Shown here: piece by piece, positions 1 through 7,726 of the stretch
Layout: each line of letters begins with the position of its first letter
Position numbering within the stretch: the first letter of the stretch is position 1
Origin: JAHELQ01 sp964491915
GTDB taxonomy: Bacteria > Acidobacteriota > Aminicenantia > UBA2199
NCBI GenBank assembly: GCA_964491915.1
Contig: CAZBHS010000002.1
Span: 62,001-126,000 of the forward strand
DNA length: 64,000 bases
Direction of reading: 5' to 3'
Translations under genes and position numbers: made by a program
Notes under the pieces: model-generated
The model's input: the letters and a program-made list of their open reading frames with translations, nothing else
Databases searched by the model: none
What the model was told of the DNA's origin: nothing

Positions 1-2
1 AC

Positions 3-1238
3 GAGTATCAAAAACTCATCGAATACTTCGAACAAAATTACAATAAATATTATCAATTAAAATACCGCTACCCGGAGGTTTCTCTCAAAGAAATTCAGAG
101 TAACATCCCGCCCGACACCACAATCGTAGAGTATTTTGTCGGCGAAAAGAACATCTATATCTTCATCATCAGAGCAGATGAATTCGAAGCTATCGATGTC
201 CCCAAAGAACAAGCTTTCGAAGCCTCGGTAGAAAATTTCCACAACTCAATCAAAAAAATTGAAGAAAAAACATTTGTGGATCTCAGCCAAAAACTGTATC
301 AAAAACTAATGGCGCCGGTAACCGAATTTGCCCCCGCTAAAGGGAAGCTGGTAATCATTCCCCATGGTTCCCTCTACTTCATCCCCTTCGAGACATTCAT
401 CTCCAGCCCCCACATTAGCACCGGCAATTTTTCCGACCTGGATTATCTGGTCAAGAGATATGAATTCAGCTACCACTATTCCGCCCGCTTATGGCTGTAT
501 AGCCGGGAAACGCCCTTTGTGGACAAAACGCAGCGTTTCATCGGCTTCGCGCCAATTTTCAGCGACCAACCTAAGGACGGATATATCATCGACACCTCCA
601 CATTGAGGTCCGGCGGCGTTGATGACGAAGAGGCACGCAGCTTCGTGATCCACAAAGACCTCTTTTCAGAGCTTCCGGCCACGGAGCGGGAACTTCGCAA
701 CATTATCGATATGTTCAAAGTAAGCGCCGGCGACGCAACGGGTTTTTTCCACAGGCAAGCAACCGAAGACGCCTTCAAATCGATAAATATGGAACAATAC
801 AGTTTTGTGCACATCGCCACCCACAGCTTGAAAAACATGAACAATCCGGCGATGTCCGGTCTCATATTTGCCCGTCCTAATGAAAATGGGCAAAAGAACG
901 ACGGAATCCTCTTCGCCAGCGAAGCCTACAATCTCAATTTGAATGCGCGGCTCATTGTGCTGAGTAGTTGCGAGAGCGGGATAGGAAAACTCATCAATGG
1001 AGAGGGGATGATGGCGATGCACCGCGGATTCTTTTACTCCGGTGCGCAGAACATCATCTTCTCGCTGTGGAAAATTGAGGACAAAGCGACATCCACACTG
1101 ATGGTGGAGTTCTATAAAAACATCCTGAAAAAATCGCGGTTCCCTTCAGCCTTGCGTAGAGCGAAGCTGCGGATGATCAGGAATCCCTACACCGCGTTTC
1201 CAAAATATTGGAGCGGCTTTATACTTTTGGGGATGTAG
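3..1238 (+). CDS. CHAT-domain (caspase-like) protease, C-terminal part; 5' end outside window
   Basis: The reading frame is open to the left window edge, so only about 411 C-terminal residues are visible. The segment matches a CHAT domain: an opening strand pattern GEKNIYIFIIR, the catalytic His in the HIATHS motif (codon 822-824), the catalytic Cys in LSSCESG (codon 969-971), and the closing GEGMMAMHRGFFYSGAQ block typical of TPR-CHAT proteins. Both dyad residues are present, so it is predicted to be an active cysteine protease. CHAT proteins usually carry N-terminal TPR repeats; these would lie outside the window. A GTG at 276 is an internal codon, not the start. The gene ends convergently with, and overlaps by 20 bp, the anti-sigma gene, which suggests but does not prove a functional link. 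Confidence 0.85.
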   Translation, partial: EYQKLIEYFEQNYNKYYQLKYRYPEVSLKEIQSNIPPDTTIVEYFVGEKNIYIFIIRADEFEAIDVPKEQAFEASVENFHNSIKKIEEKTFVDLSQKLYQKLMAPVTEFAPAKGKLVIIPHGSLYFIPFETFISSPHISTGNFSDLDYLVKRYEFSYHYSARLWLYSRETPFVDKTQRFIGFAPIFSDQPKDGYIIDTSTLRSGGVDDEEARSFVIHKDLFSELPATERELRNIIDMFKVSAGDATGFFHRQATEDAFKSINMEQYSFVHIATHSLKNMNNPAMSGLIFARPNENGQKNDGILFASEAYNLNLNARLIVLSSCESGIGKLINGEGMMAMHRGFFYSGAQNIIFSLWKIEDKATSTLMVEFYKNILKKSRFPSALRRAKLRMIRNPYTAFPKYWSGFILLGM

Positions 1239-2073
1239 CGGGACGGCGAATATAGAATTTTCCCACATGCACCAGATCCTGGCCCAATTCCAGTTTCCAA
1301 TAGTATAACCCCGGTTTTAACGGTTGGTTAAATTCAAAAACGGTCTGGCCCAGTCCGGAATCGACACGATAGCTATAAAGGGTCTCATTGCGGTTGTTCA
1401 GAATCTTCAGCATCAACGCATTCGCTGAGAGTGCTTTCCAGGAAAAGCGAATATCTTTGTGCAACGTGTCTCCGTTCGCGGGAGTGAGTACTTCAATCGA
1501 AGTGCTACGAATATTACTATCGACCATATACTCCAGATTCCGGTTGACACGGAAGTTTCTCTTCACCCTGACGGTTGTGGATTTCGTGATTTGCGGCAGA
1601 GGATCGTCCTCTTTTTTTACCGATGATTTCCGAGTCCCAATCCGCTCTTTGGTTCCGGGATTTACTTTACCTGATTGCTGTTTCGCGTCATCCGGCAGAG
1701 ACGCGGATCGCTCCCAAATCTGGGAATTCTGGAACACCAGGAAATAGGCCCCCAGAAAAACCGCCGTAAAAAAGAAAACAGCAGCCATCCGTTTGAGATA
1801 AACAGGGAAAATCCTTGCATTTGGTTTCGCGGCAACCTCTTTGAGAAATCCCGGCATTGGAATCGCATGCGCATTCTCGGTGTCTCCGGTGGAGTTCAAA
1901 AAAGAGTATATCTCAAGAATTTTATCCTTACATTCAGGGCAGTCCTGAACGTGTGAGCGAATATCCGGATTTAAATCCGCAAGCTCCTTGTTCAATAGCG
2001 CGTCAATATACAGGCCGGTGCTTTCATCGCTGAGGTGTCCTCCCTCAAATAATGAAACGTTTTTCAAGTCCAT
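1219..2073 (-). CDS. Membrane-anchored zinc-finger (zf-HC2) anti-sigma-like protein
   Basis: A 284-aa single-pass membrane protein. The N-terminus has a His-x3-Cys-x2-Cys zinc motif (H41, C45, C48: HVQDCPEC), characteristic of cytoplasmic zf-HC2 anti-sigma domains. A linker and one hydrophobic segment (about residues 95-114) follow. The exported half ends in a beta-rich, Ig/fibronectin-like domain (about 185-280, with the GLYYWKLEL strand pattern). It is downstream of the sigma factor gene in the same direction with a 24-nt gap, the usual arrangement for an anti-sigma factor and its cognate sigma. Its 3' end overlaps the convergent CHAT protease gene. The role in holding the sigma factor inactive is inferred from motif and position. 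Confidence 0.75.
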   Translation of the reverse strand: MDLKNVSLFEGGHLSDESTGLYIDALLNKELADLNPDIRSHVQDCPECKDKILEIYSFLNSTGDTENAHAIPMPGFLKEVAAKPNARIFPVYLKRMAAVFFFTAVFLGAYFLVFQNSQIWERSASLPDDAKQQSGKVNPGTKERIGTRKSSVKKEDDPLPQITKSTTVRVKRNFRVNRNLEYMVDSNIRSTSIEVLTPANGDTLHKDIRFSWKALSANALMLKILNNRNETLYSYRVDSGLGQTVFEFNQPLKPGLYYWKLELGQDLVHVGKFYIRRPATSPKV

Positions 2074-2097
2074 GGCCTCCTCTCTATTCTTATACGG

Positions 2098-3054
2098 TCA
2101 TTGATAATAAAAACGGACCAAATCGGCGAATTTATCGATGTCATATACAGGGCCCCGGTGGGGGTTATTGAGATGAGCGACCAGTTCATCGACTTTCACA
2201 TCGATCCACTTTCTCAACGAGTCGCTCTTCTTCTTTTTTTGTTCATAGTGATTGAACACATCGTTCACCCGGACAAACATCTTTTTATCCTTTACCAACC
2301 GGTAGTCGGCGGTTAAAACCTCGATACTGTCATCATCGTAATAGGAAAAATCCCGTTTCAAATCTTCACGTTTCACCGGAACCCGGAATTTCAATTTCAA
2401 ACACAACTCCAGTTTTGGCTTCACCTGAAAATAGGTCTCCAACAAAGCGCCGAAAAAATTCAGTTCCTCTTCTATCAATAACCTCCTTGACATTTCATTT
2501 TGCCCTGGGGCATCCATGATATCATCGATAGAGTCTAGATTGCCGGCTGTCAACAGCCGTGCGTTCCGTTCCCGGATGATATCTATACAAATATTACGGA
2601 CCGTTACCATCAAATAGGATTTAAAGGACGGCATTTTTTGATAATTAAAATCATATTTTTCGCGGATACGGTCCATTTTTTTGTTCAACAACCTGGATAA
2701 CACCTCTTGAGCCATATCTGCGGATTCTTCCCGGGCAGTGTATTTCACTTTGATGAATTTCTGGATACTATAGCGATAGAGCAAAACAACCGCGTGGGGA
2801 TGATTGGCCAACACATTGCGAAAATCGAGAATTTCGAGGGCTTGCTCCCGCAGCACCGCATCATCCGAAGTTGCCGATTGCCGGTCCGGGAATTTCACCT
2901 GCCGGAAAAAGAGATCTCTCAGCACATCGTAGATATCAGGGAACATAGCCCTTGAATACCGCTCTTGGGGATAGAGACGGTCGATCGCTTCATCCACTAT
3001 TGTAATTATAACCCGGTTCAACCCCGGCTTTATTCTATTATCCATTGCTTCCAT
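2098..3054 (-). CDS. Atypical ECF-like RNA polymerase sigma factor
   Basis: A 318-aa protein with a recognisable sigma-70 region 2 in the middle (about residues 88-170), including the DMAQEVLSRLL helix and the SYLMVTVRNICIDIIRER segment that binds the -10 element and core polymerase. It is longer than ordinary ECF sigmas (about 180-200 aa). There are about 85 residues ahead of region 2, and the C-terminal 140 residues are charged and do not show an obvious region 4 helix-turn-helix by eye. The first gene of a two-gene operon with the zinc-finger anti-sigma-like gene. ATG at 3054 is taken as the start; an ATG three codons later is also possible. A good sigma-70 promoter lies upstream at 3106-3134. 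Confidence 0.7.
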   Translation of the reverse strand: MEAMDNRIKPGLNRVIITIVDEAIDRLYPQERYSRAMFPDIYDVLRDLFFRQVKFPDRQSATSDDAVLREQALEILDFRNVLANHPHAVVLLYRYSIQKFIKVKYTAREESADMAQEVLSRLLNKKMDRIREKYDFNYQKMPSFKSYLMVTVRNICIDIIRERNARLLTAGNLDSIDDIMDAPGQNEMSRRLLIEEELNFFGALLETYFQVKPKLELCLKLKFRVPVKREDLKRDFSYYDDDSIEVLTADYRLVKDKKMFVRVNDVFNHYEQKKKKSDSLRKWIDVKVDELVAHLNNPHRGPVYDIDKFADLVRFYYQ

Positions 3055-3105
3055 GATGCATGACTCAAATTGGTTCTACCATTTTTTCATTAAAGCCTAA
3101 AATTT

Positions 3106-3134
3106 TTTATAGCACAACATCAAATAAATATCAA
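3106..3134 (-). promoter_or_regulatory. Predicted promoter of the sigma/anti-sigma operon
   Basis: Read on the minus strand: -35 TTGATA (3129-3134), 17-nt spacer, -10 TATAAA (3106-3111), about 50 nt upstream of the sigma factor start. Five of six bases match the consensus at each box. A housekeeping-type promoter, so there is no sequence sign of autoregulation by the ECF-like sigma. Confidence 0.5.
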
Positions 3135-3159
3135 CCGCACAGATGCCCAATAATTGTAG

Positions 3160-3918
3160 TTAATAACTATTATCGTTTAATATCTGCACCAATTCCGCCG
3201 AATAAGAGTGCCGGGGAGAAGCTATCAATCGGTTCAGGGTCCCCTCCTCGATGAGTTTGCCCTGGAAGATGACATAGATGAAATCGGCAATCCGCTTCAC
3301 CATCCGCACATTGTGCGAAATCACCAGCACCGCCATCCCCGACTCCCTCTGCAATGCTTGAATATAGTCCGCCGCCTGAATCTGCAACTCTTCATCCAAT
3401 GAACGAAACGGCTCATCGAGAATCAACACCTCAGGTTTCCTCGAAGCCGCCATCGCCAGAAGGCACCGCTGAGCTTCGCCTCCGCTCAATTCGAATGGAT
3501 ACGAATGAAGAATCCTCAGCGGATCGTCAAATCCAAAGCGGCGCAATGTGTCGAGTAATTCCTTTCGGGAAAATGAGCCAAAATCTGTAAACTGCCGTTT
3601 CAATTTCAAGACAGGATTGAGCGCTGATGGAGCGTCCTGGGGAATGTAAAAAATCGATTTCCCTCTCAATTCCTTTAACCTCCCAAACTCCAGAGCCTCT
3701 TCTCGATAAAAAACGCTCCCCGACGCCACCTCGATTCCCTCTGGAAGAAGGGCTGCCATCGCTCTCCCCAGCATGGTCTTACCCGCCCCCGATTCCCCCA
3801 CAAGACAAGTAACCATACCTTCCGGGAGCCGCATACAAACCGAATCCAAAATCGATAAGAGTTCTCCCTCACCATTCCGCACGCTCAACGAAAGATTCTC
3901 GACACGCAAAACATCCAC
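3160..3918 (-). CDS. ABC transporter ATP-binding protein, oligopeptide/nickel (OppD/DppD) type
   Basis: Predicted nucleotide-binding subunit of an importer. All ATPase motifs are visible: Walker A GESGAGKT (about residues 41-48), Q-loop PQD (about 94), signature LSGGEAQR (about 144-151), Walker B VLILDEP (about 164-170) and the switch His in VISHN (about 202). At 252 aa it is shorter than OppD/DppD (about 320) and ends soon after the H-loop region, without the usual C-terminal Cys-rich or oligopeptide extension. The GTG at 3918 is preferred because GAGG (3927-3930 complement) sits 8 nt upstream; a longer frame from a TTG at 3948 lacks a ribosome site. No permease or binding-protein gene is adjacent, so the substrate is unknown. 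Confidence 0.75.
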   Translation of the reverse strand: MDVLRVENLSLSVRNGEGELLSILDSVCMRLPEGMVTCLVGESGAGKTMLGRAMAALLPEGIEVASGSVFYREEALEFGRLKELRGKSIFYIPQDAPSALNPVLKLKRQFTDFGSFSRKELLDTLRRFGFDDPLRILHSYPFELSGGEAQRCLLAMAASRKPEVLILDEPFRSLDEELQIQAADYIQALQRESGMAVLVISHNVRMVKRIADFIYVIFQGKLIEEGTLNRLIASPRHSYSAELVQILNDNSY

Positions 3919-4043
3919 AATCACATCCTCACAAAACAGAATCTTCAATTATAAATCACAAAAACAAATTGTCCAGGGTTTTAAAAAATGGTATAAAATA
4001 ATAGCTGTAATAAAATAAATGAAATTATTTTGTGAGGTAGGCT

Positions 4044-5171
4044 ATGGCGTTATTGTTGAGTCGGCGGGATGTGGAGTCGGTTTTGGAGATGAAGGAATGC
4101 ATGGATGTGGTGGAGGCGGCGTTTTTGGAAATGGCCGGGGGGACTGCCAAACTTCCGTTGCGGACCAATATAAAAGCTGCCGATGGTCTCTCGTTGTACA
4201 TGCCGGCCTATTTGGAGGGCATGGAAGCTCTGGCTTGTAAGGTTGTCACTGTTTATAAGAACAATCCTAAAGACTTCGATCTTCCGGTGATTTTGGGGAA
4301 GGTGTTCCTCCAGGACCCTAAAACCGGCGATATCATCTGCATCATGGACGGGACCTACTTGACGGCCGTGCGAACCGGCGCCGCCTCCGGAGTGGCCACC
4401 AAATATCTGGCGCGGGCAGACAAACATCAAACGCTGGGCATTATCGGAACCGGCAGTCATGGATTGAGCCGTAATATAAAAAGGTTTCTTCCTGAACCGG
4501 ATGCGCAGATTCTGGCGGTATGCGATGTTGACCGCCAACGGCGCGTTGACGCCAAAAAAATGATTGNNNNNNNNNNTCAAACGCTGGGCATTATCGGAAC
4601 CGGCGCGCAGGCGGAGATGCAGATACACGCAGTCGCAATCGCCCGCGACATTTCAAGGGTCTTGATTTATGACAGATCGAAGGAAGCCATCAATCGCTTC
4701 AAAGAAGAAACAGCTCAACGAATTCCCTTCGACCTAATGTCGGTGGCAGAAGCGGATGATATTCTGCAGGCCGACATCATTTGCACAGCCACATCGTCTC
4801 CAACTCCAGTCTTCGACGGAAACAAAGTCATACCCGGCACTCATATCAACGGCATCGGCAGCCACACCCCCAACGCCCGCGAATTGGACACCGAAATCAT
4901 CAAAAAATCCCTTCTGGTGGGAGACTCTCGCGAAGCCTGCTTCAAAGAAGCCGGCGATATCATCATCCCCTTCGACGAAGGAGCGATAGCTGAATCCCAC
5001 TTTTATGCTGAAATTGGGGAAATCGTCGCCGGACACAAGCCCGGCCGTACCGATGCCGACGCCATCACAGTATTCAAATCCAATGGCCTCGCCATCCAGG
5101 ACGCGGCCACCGCTCAATTGGTCTACCGCAAAGCGATCGAAAGCGGCACCGGTACAACGGTTGCGTTCTAA
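4044..5171 (+). pseudogene. Ornithine cyclodeaminase/mu-crystallin family gene disrupted by a scaffolding artefact
   Basis: The frame encodes an NAD(P)-dependent ornithine cyclodeaminase, alanine dehydrogenase or ketimine reductase-type enzyme. Visible family features are the LACKVVTVY lysine segment, the LTAVRTGAASGVATKYLA block and the Rossmann motif GIIGTGAQAE. It reads 375 codons, but residues about 128-178 include a 28-bp repeat (4427-4454, again at 4577-4604), a fragment that looks like a Gfo/Idh/MocA dehydrogenase N-terminus (AVCDVDRQRR) and ten Ns. Removing 4428-4577 (150 nt) restores an uninterrupted frame of about 325 aa, the normal family length. The gene itself is probably intact in the organism. 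The start has GAGG about 8 nt upstream. It converges on ridA. Confidence 0.85.
4427..4604. repeat. 28-bp direct repeat flanking foreign fragment and 10-N scaffold gap
   Basis: Identical 28-bp copies at 4427-4454 and 4577-4604 encode the nucleotide-binding start QTLGIIGTG. Between them are 112 nt of a different dehydrogenase-like sequence (4455-4566) and ten Ns (4567-4576). The layout is what an assembler gives when two contigs ending in a shared k-mer are scaffolded. It is not a biological insertion. Confidence 0.85.
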
Positions 5172-5179
5172 CGGATGGA

Positions 5180-5563
5180 TTAGCCTAAAACGGCTATCAC
5201 TTCAATTTCGATATCCACGGACAAAGGTAGTTCTTTAACCGCCACCGCGGAGCGAGCGGGGTAGGGTTTCTGGAACTGGCGGGCATAGATTTCATTGACT
5301 TTTTTGAAATCCCCCATATCTTTGAGAAAGACTGTCGCTTTGACAACATTGTCCAATGTGGCTCCGGCCTCTTTGAGGACCGCCGAGATATTCTTGAAGA
5401 TCTGCTCGGCTTGAGCTTCTACTCCGCCTTCGACTAACTTTTTGGAGACGGGATCCATTCCGATCTGACCGGACAGGAACAGAAAATTTCCGGTTTTCAC
5501 TCCCTGGGAATAGGGGCCGAGGGCCTCTGGAGCGTTGGTTGTTGAAATTGCCTCTTTGTTCAT
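5180..5563 (-). CDS. ridA: RidA family 2-iminobutanoate/2-iminopropanoate deaminase
   Basis: A 127-aa cytoplasmic enzyme of the RidA/YjgF family, which hydrolyses reactive enamine/imine intermediates from PLP enzymes to keto acids and ammonia. Family features: the APxALGPYSQG N-terminus, LSGQIGMDP, the catalytic Arg (R104 in PARSAV) and the IEIEVIAV C-terminus with the conserved Glu. The ATG at 5563 is chosen because AAGGAG lies 6 nt upstream (5570-5575); an earlier in-frame start at 5611 would add 16 unconserved residues. It converges on the ornithine cyclodeaminase-family gene with an 8-nt gap; such enzymes make or use imines, so a shared pathway is plausible but inferred. Confidence 0.9.
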   Translation of the reverse strand: MNKEAISTTNAPEALGPYSQGVKTGNFLFLSGQIGMDPVSKKLVEGGVEAQAEQIFKNISAVLKEAGATLDNVVKATVFLKDMGDFKKVNEIYARQFQKPYPARSAVAVKELPLSVDIEIEVIAVLG

Positions 5564-5632
5564 TTCAAACTCCTTAAGAAAAATTGTAAATGACCCGAAA
5601 GGCTTTGTCAATGGTAACTACAGAGGTTTGAA

Positions 5633-6175
5633 TTATCCCTCTCCAGGAAAAATCAATTCCTGATAATCGGTGCAAAAATCTTTTCGCTTGCAATCACGGC
5701 AATAATGCCCCATCCAGACCCTATCGAATTGTTCCATCACTTGCTCCACCAATCCCGGATCGCGGGTGACGAAGCCCGATTCGAAATTGCGCCGGTCCTG
5801 GCTTTTGGCCCCCATACCGGCTCCCGTCAAATTGGCGCTTCCGGAATAGGCGAACGTACCATCCACAATCACCGATTTAAAATGCACTCTAGAACAAAGA
5901 ATCCGTTCCATCCCGCCAATCAAGTTGGGGTACTTATCAAAGTCTTCCCGGAACCGCGGTCCCGGCTCTTTGGCATGGAGGAGACGAATCTCGACTCCCC
6001 GTTCTATCAATTCCGACAACAACCGCAAAAACGGAACCATTTTTTTGCCTTTATGAATGTACAAGTCTTTTAAATCCGAAGTTCCCAGCCACAAAAAGCG
6101 GGTGGCGTTCGGAATCGCCTCCTGGATGACCCGCTCGTAGATTTCCCGGCCGGTGATGAACTCAATCCGTTCCAT
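5633..6175 (-). CDS. Single-HKD phospholipase D-like protein with C-terminal cysteine cluster
   Basis: A 180-aa protein with one complete HKD motif, HxK(x4)D (H98, K100, D105), followed by SGSANLTGAGMG as in PLD-superfamily phosphodiesterases and nucleases. One HKD per chain implies an active homodimer, as in Nuc-type enzymes. The C-terminus has C159-x2-C162-x5-C168, a possible metal or Fe-S site. No signal peptide is seen. Its start lies inside the 3' end of the upstream EamA transporter gene (14-nt overlap), so translation is probably coupled. Substrate (nucleic acid or phospholipid) cannot be told from sequence. Confidence 0.75.
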   Translation of the reverse strand: MERIEFITGREIYERVIQEAIPNATRFLWLGTSDLKDLYIHKGKKMVPFLRLLSELIERGVEIRLLHAKEPGPRFREDFDKYPNLIGGMERILCSRVHFKSVIVDGTFAYSGSANLTGAGMGAKSQDRRNFESGFVTRDPGLVEQVMEQFDRVWMGHYCRDCKRKDFCTDYQELIFPGEG

Positions 6176-7106
6176 CCGCCTCTTGCTTTATCGGTAACAA
6201 CCAGCTACCCATTGCGATGACCACAATCCCCAACACCGCCGCCAGCATGCCGGCCAATTTTAACGGCGCCGGCAAATGGCCCAGAAGGACTCGATCCAGC
6301 GACGCTACCAATATCGCGTTTGAGCTGGCGATGGCCACCACAGGCCCGGCGGGTCCATACGAGACCCCAAGCTTCAATGTCAACATTCCAAGACCAAGAA
6401 GAATGCCTGCGCCTAACGCCAACAATTGCAGATTGGTCTCTTCCAACCCCGACATGTTCTGCCCGGTAAAAAAGCGGTAACCCAGAGCCATGGCTCCGAA
6501 TGATCCTGCCGCCAGCCAGAGGATGGTCACCACCGAGATAGAATCGTTGCCGTTATGCCCCAACCATTTGAGGATAAAATTGGTAAAGGAAAACAGCGAC
6601 ATGGTAAGCAAACCGAAAAGAATGCCCAGAAGCCCGGCGGTGGACATATCTCCCAACACCATCACCACAATACCGCCCACAGACACCACCATTCCCCAGA
6701 GGTGAAATTTATTGAGCGATTCCTTCAAGATCAGATGAGCCAAAAACGCCACCAACAATGAATTCACCGATGTGATGGCCACAATCGGCCCCTTCGACAA
6801 TGGATCGGCCGCCATCCCCACCTTCAAGGAAAGCATGGCGATTGCCAACGACACGCCGGCAATGGCGGAAAAAACAATATATTTCTTCCCTTGAATGCCG
6901 GGAATCTTTCGATAGCGGACAAAGAGCCGGGCGGCGGAAATCACACCCATGCACCCCATACCAATCCAGAGGATCATGGCCGCTGTAATATTGCCGCCAT
7001 GCCCCGAGGGATTCACCTCTGCGATATATCCCAAAATAAAGTTCGTCACGCCAAAAAAGACAAACGTGCATAAGGCGTAGAATATCCAATTCTTCAATAT
7101 CTTCAT
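6162..7106 (-). CDS. EamA/DMT-family inner-membrane transporter
   Basis: A 314-aa, roughly ten-helix membrane protein made of two EamA-type halves. Each half contains a small-residue-rich helix followed by a P-x-x-A segment (PIVAITSVNSLLVAF in the first, PVVAIASSNAILVAS in the second), the hallmark of drug/metabolite transporters. The substrate is unknown; family members export amino acids, nucleotides or drugs. First gene of a minus-strand run with the PLD protein (overlapping by 14 nt) and ridA. The start at 7106 has a modest AAGG-type ribosome site. The short hydrophilic tail after the last helix shares DNA with the PLD start. Confidence 0.85.
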   Translation of the reverse strand: MKILKNWIFYALCTFVFFGVTNFILGYIAEVNPSGHGGNITAAMILWIGMGCMGVISAARLFVRYRKIPGIQGKKYIVFSAIAGVSLAIAMLSLKVGMAADPLSKGPIVAITSVNSLLVAFLAHLILKESLNKFHLWGMVVSVGGIVVMVLGDMSTAGLLGILFGLLTMSLFSFTNFILKWLGHNGNDSISVVTILWLAAGSFGAMALGYRFFTGQNMSGLEETNLQLLALGAGILLGLGMLTLKLGVSYGPAGPVVAIASSNAILVASLDRVLLGHLPAPLKLAGMLAAVLGIVVIAMGSWLLPIKQEADGTD

Positions 7107-7327
7107 CTTCAGAATTCCTTCATCAAAAATTCAAAGAGCTATCTCATTGTTTTACCTGCCGCGACATTTTTTGTCAACAAAAATGTTTTCCAAAGTGGCA
7201 TCCAATCACCAGGGGTAACCCGCTGGTTTTAAAAATAAATTTTATTTTCTGCCGCCGAAGGGTTGAAAGGAGAGGAAAATTATTTATATTATTTGGGTTG
7301 TGGAAATTGATTTGGAGTCGAGAACCT

Positions 7328-7633
7328 ATGGCTTACGAAATGAGAAAATGCAGCAGAATGGCCATGCACCAGGTGATGTTCGTTGATGGAAAGACCGCAG
7401 TATTGAACAATATCTCGGTGAATGGGGTGTTGGTGACCAGCCGCTGGCTACCGGCGTCGCGGGAGGTGAGCGTCAATGTGATGTTGAACGAGCGGGAATT
7501 CGAGTTGATTGGAATTGTCCAATGGGTGAGGCGGCAATCGGCTGCCAAAACTTATCACGAGATGGGGATACTCATCCCCAATGCTCCGGAGCCCTATATC
7601 GATGCGCTCGAGGAGATGTTCGGCGAGAGCTGA
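7328..7633 (+). CDS. PilZ-domain protein (possible c-di-GMP receptor)
   Basis: A 101-aa protein consisting of a PilZ-like domain alone. The NISVNGVLV segment corresponds to the D/N-x-S-x-x-G c-di-GMP-binding signature, and an RKCSRM segment near the N-terminus could supply the arginines of the RxxxR switch, although the spacing is not perfect. The domain continues with VQWVRR and ends GILIPNAPE. ATG at 7328 has GGAG 9 nt upstream (7315-7318); a TTG ten codons earlier does not. PilZ proteins bind c-di-GMP and act on motility, secretion or polysaccharide synthesis; no target gene is adjacent, so its partner is unknown. Confidence 0.7.
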   Translation: MAYEMRKCSRMAMHQVMFVDGKTAVLNNISVNGVLVTSRWLPASREVSVNVMLNEREFELIGIVQWVRRQSAAKTYHEMGILIPNAPEPYIDALEEMFGES

Positions 7634-7642
7634 CTCTAGATC

Positions 7643-7671
7643 TTGACAAGAAAGGGCTGTCCATATAAAAT
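7643..7671 (+). promoter_or_regulatory. Predicted sigma-70 promoter upstream of menA-like gene
   Basis: Perfect -35 TTGACA (7643-7648), 17-nt spacer and -10 TAAAAT (7666-7671), about 55 nt before the prenyltransferase start. It would drive the prenyltransferase and probably the closely spaced CPBP gene. Confidence 0.6.
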
Positions 7672-7726
7672 ATTGTTTTGTTTTTAGCGCTAGCGCACAA
7701 AAGAAAATCCTACGAGAGAGGACGAT

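Noticed and set aside
4427..4604. Target-site duplication of an inserted element
   Set aside because: The intervening sequence is a dehydrogenase gene piece with a run of Ns and no transposase; an assembly join explains it better.
7208..7230. Hairpin with short T-run between the EamA and PilZ genes
   Set aside because: The T-run is only four bases and the flanking genes are divergent, so a terminator there is not expected.
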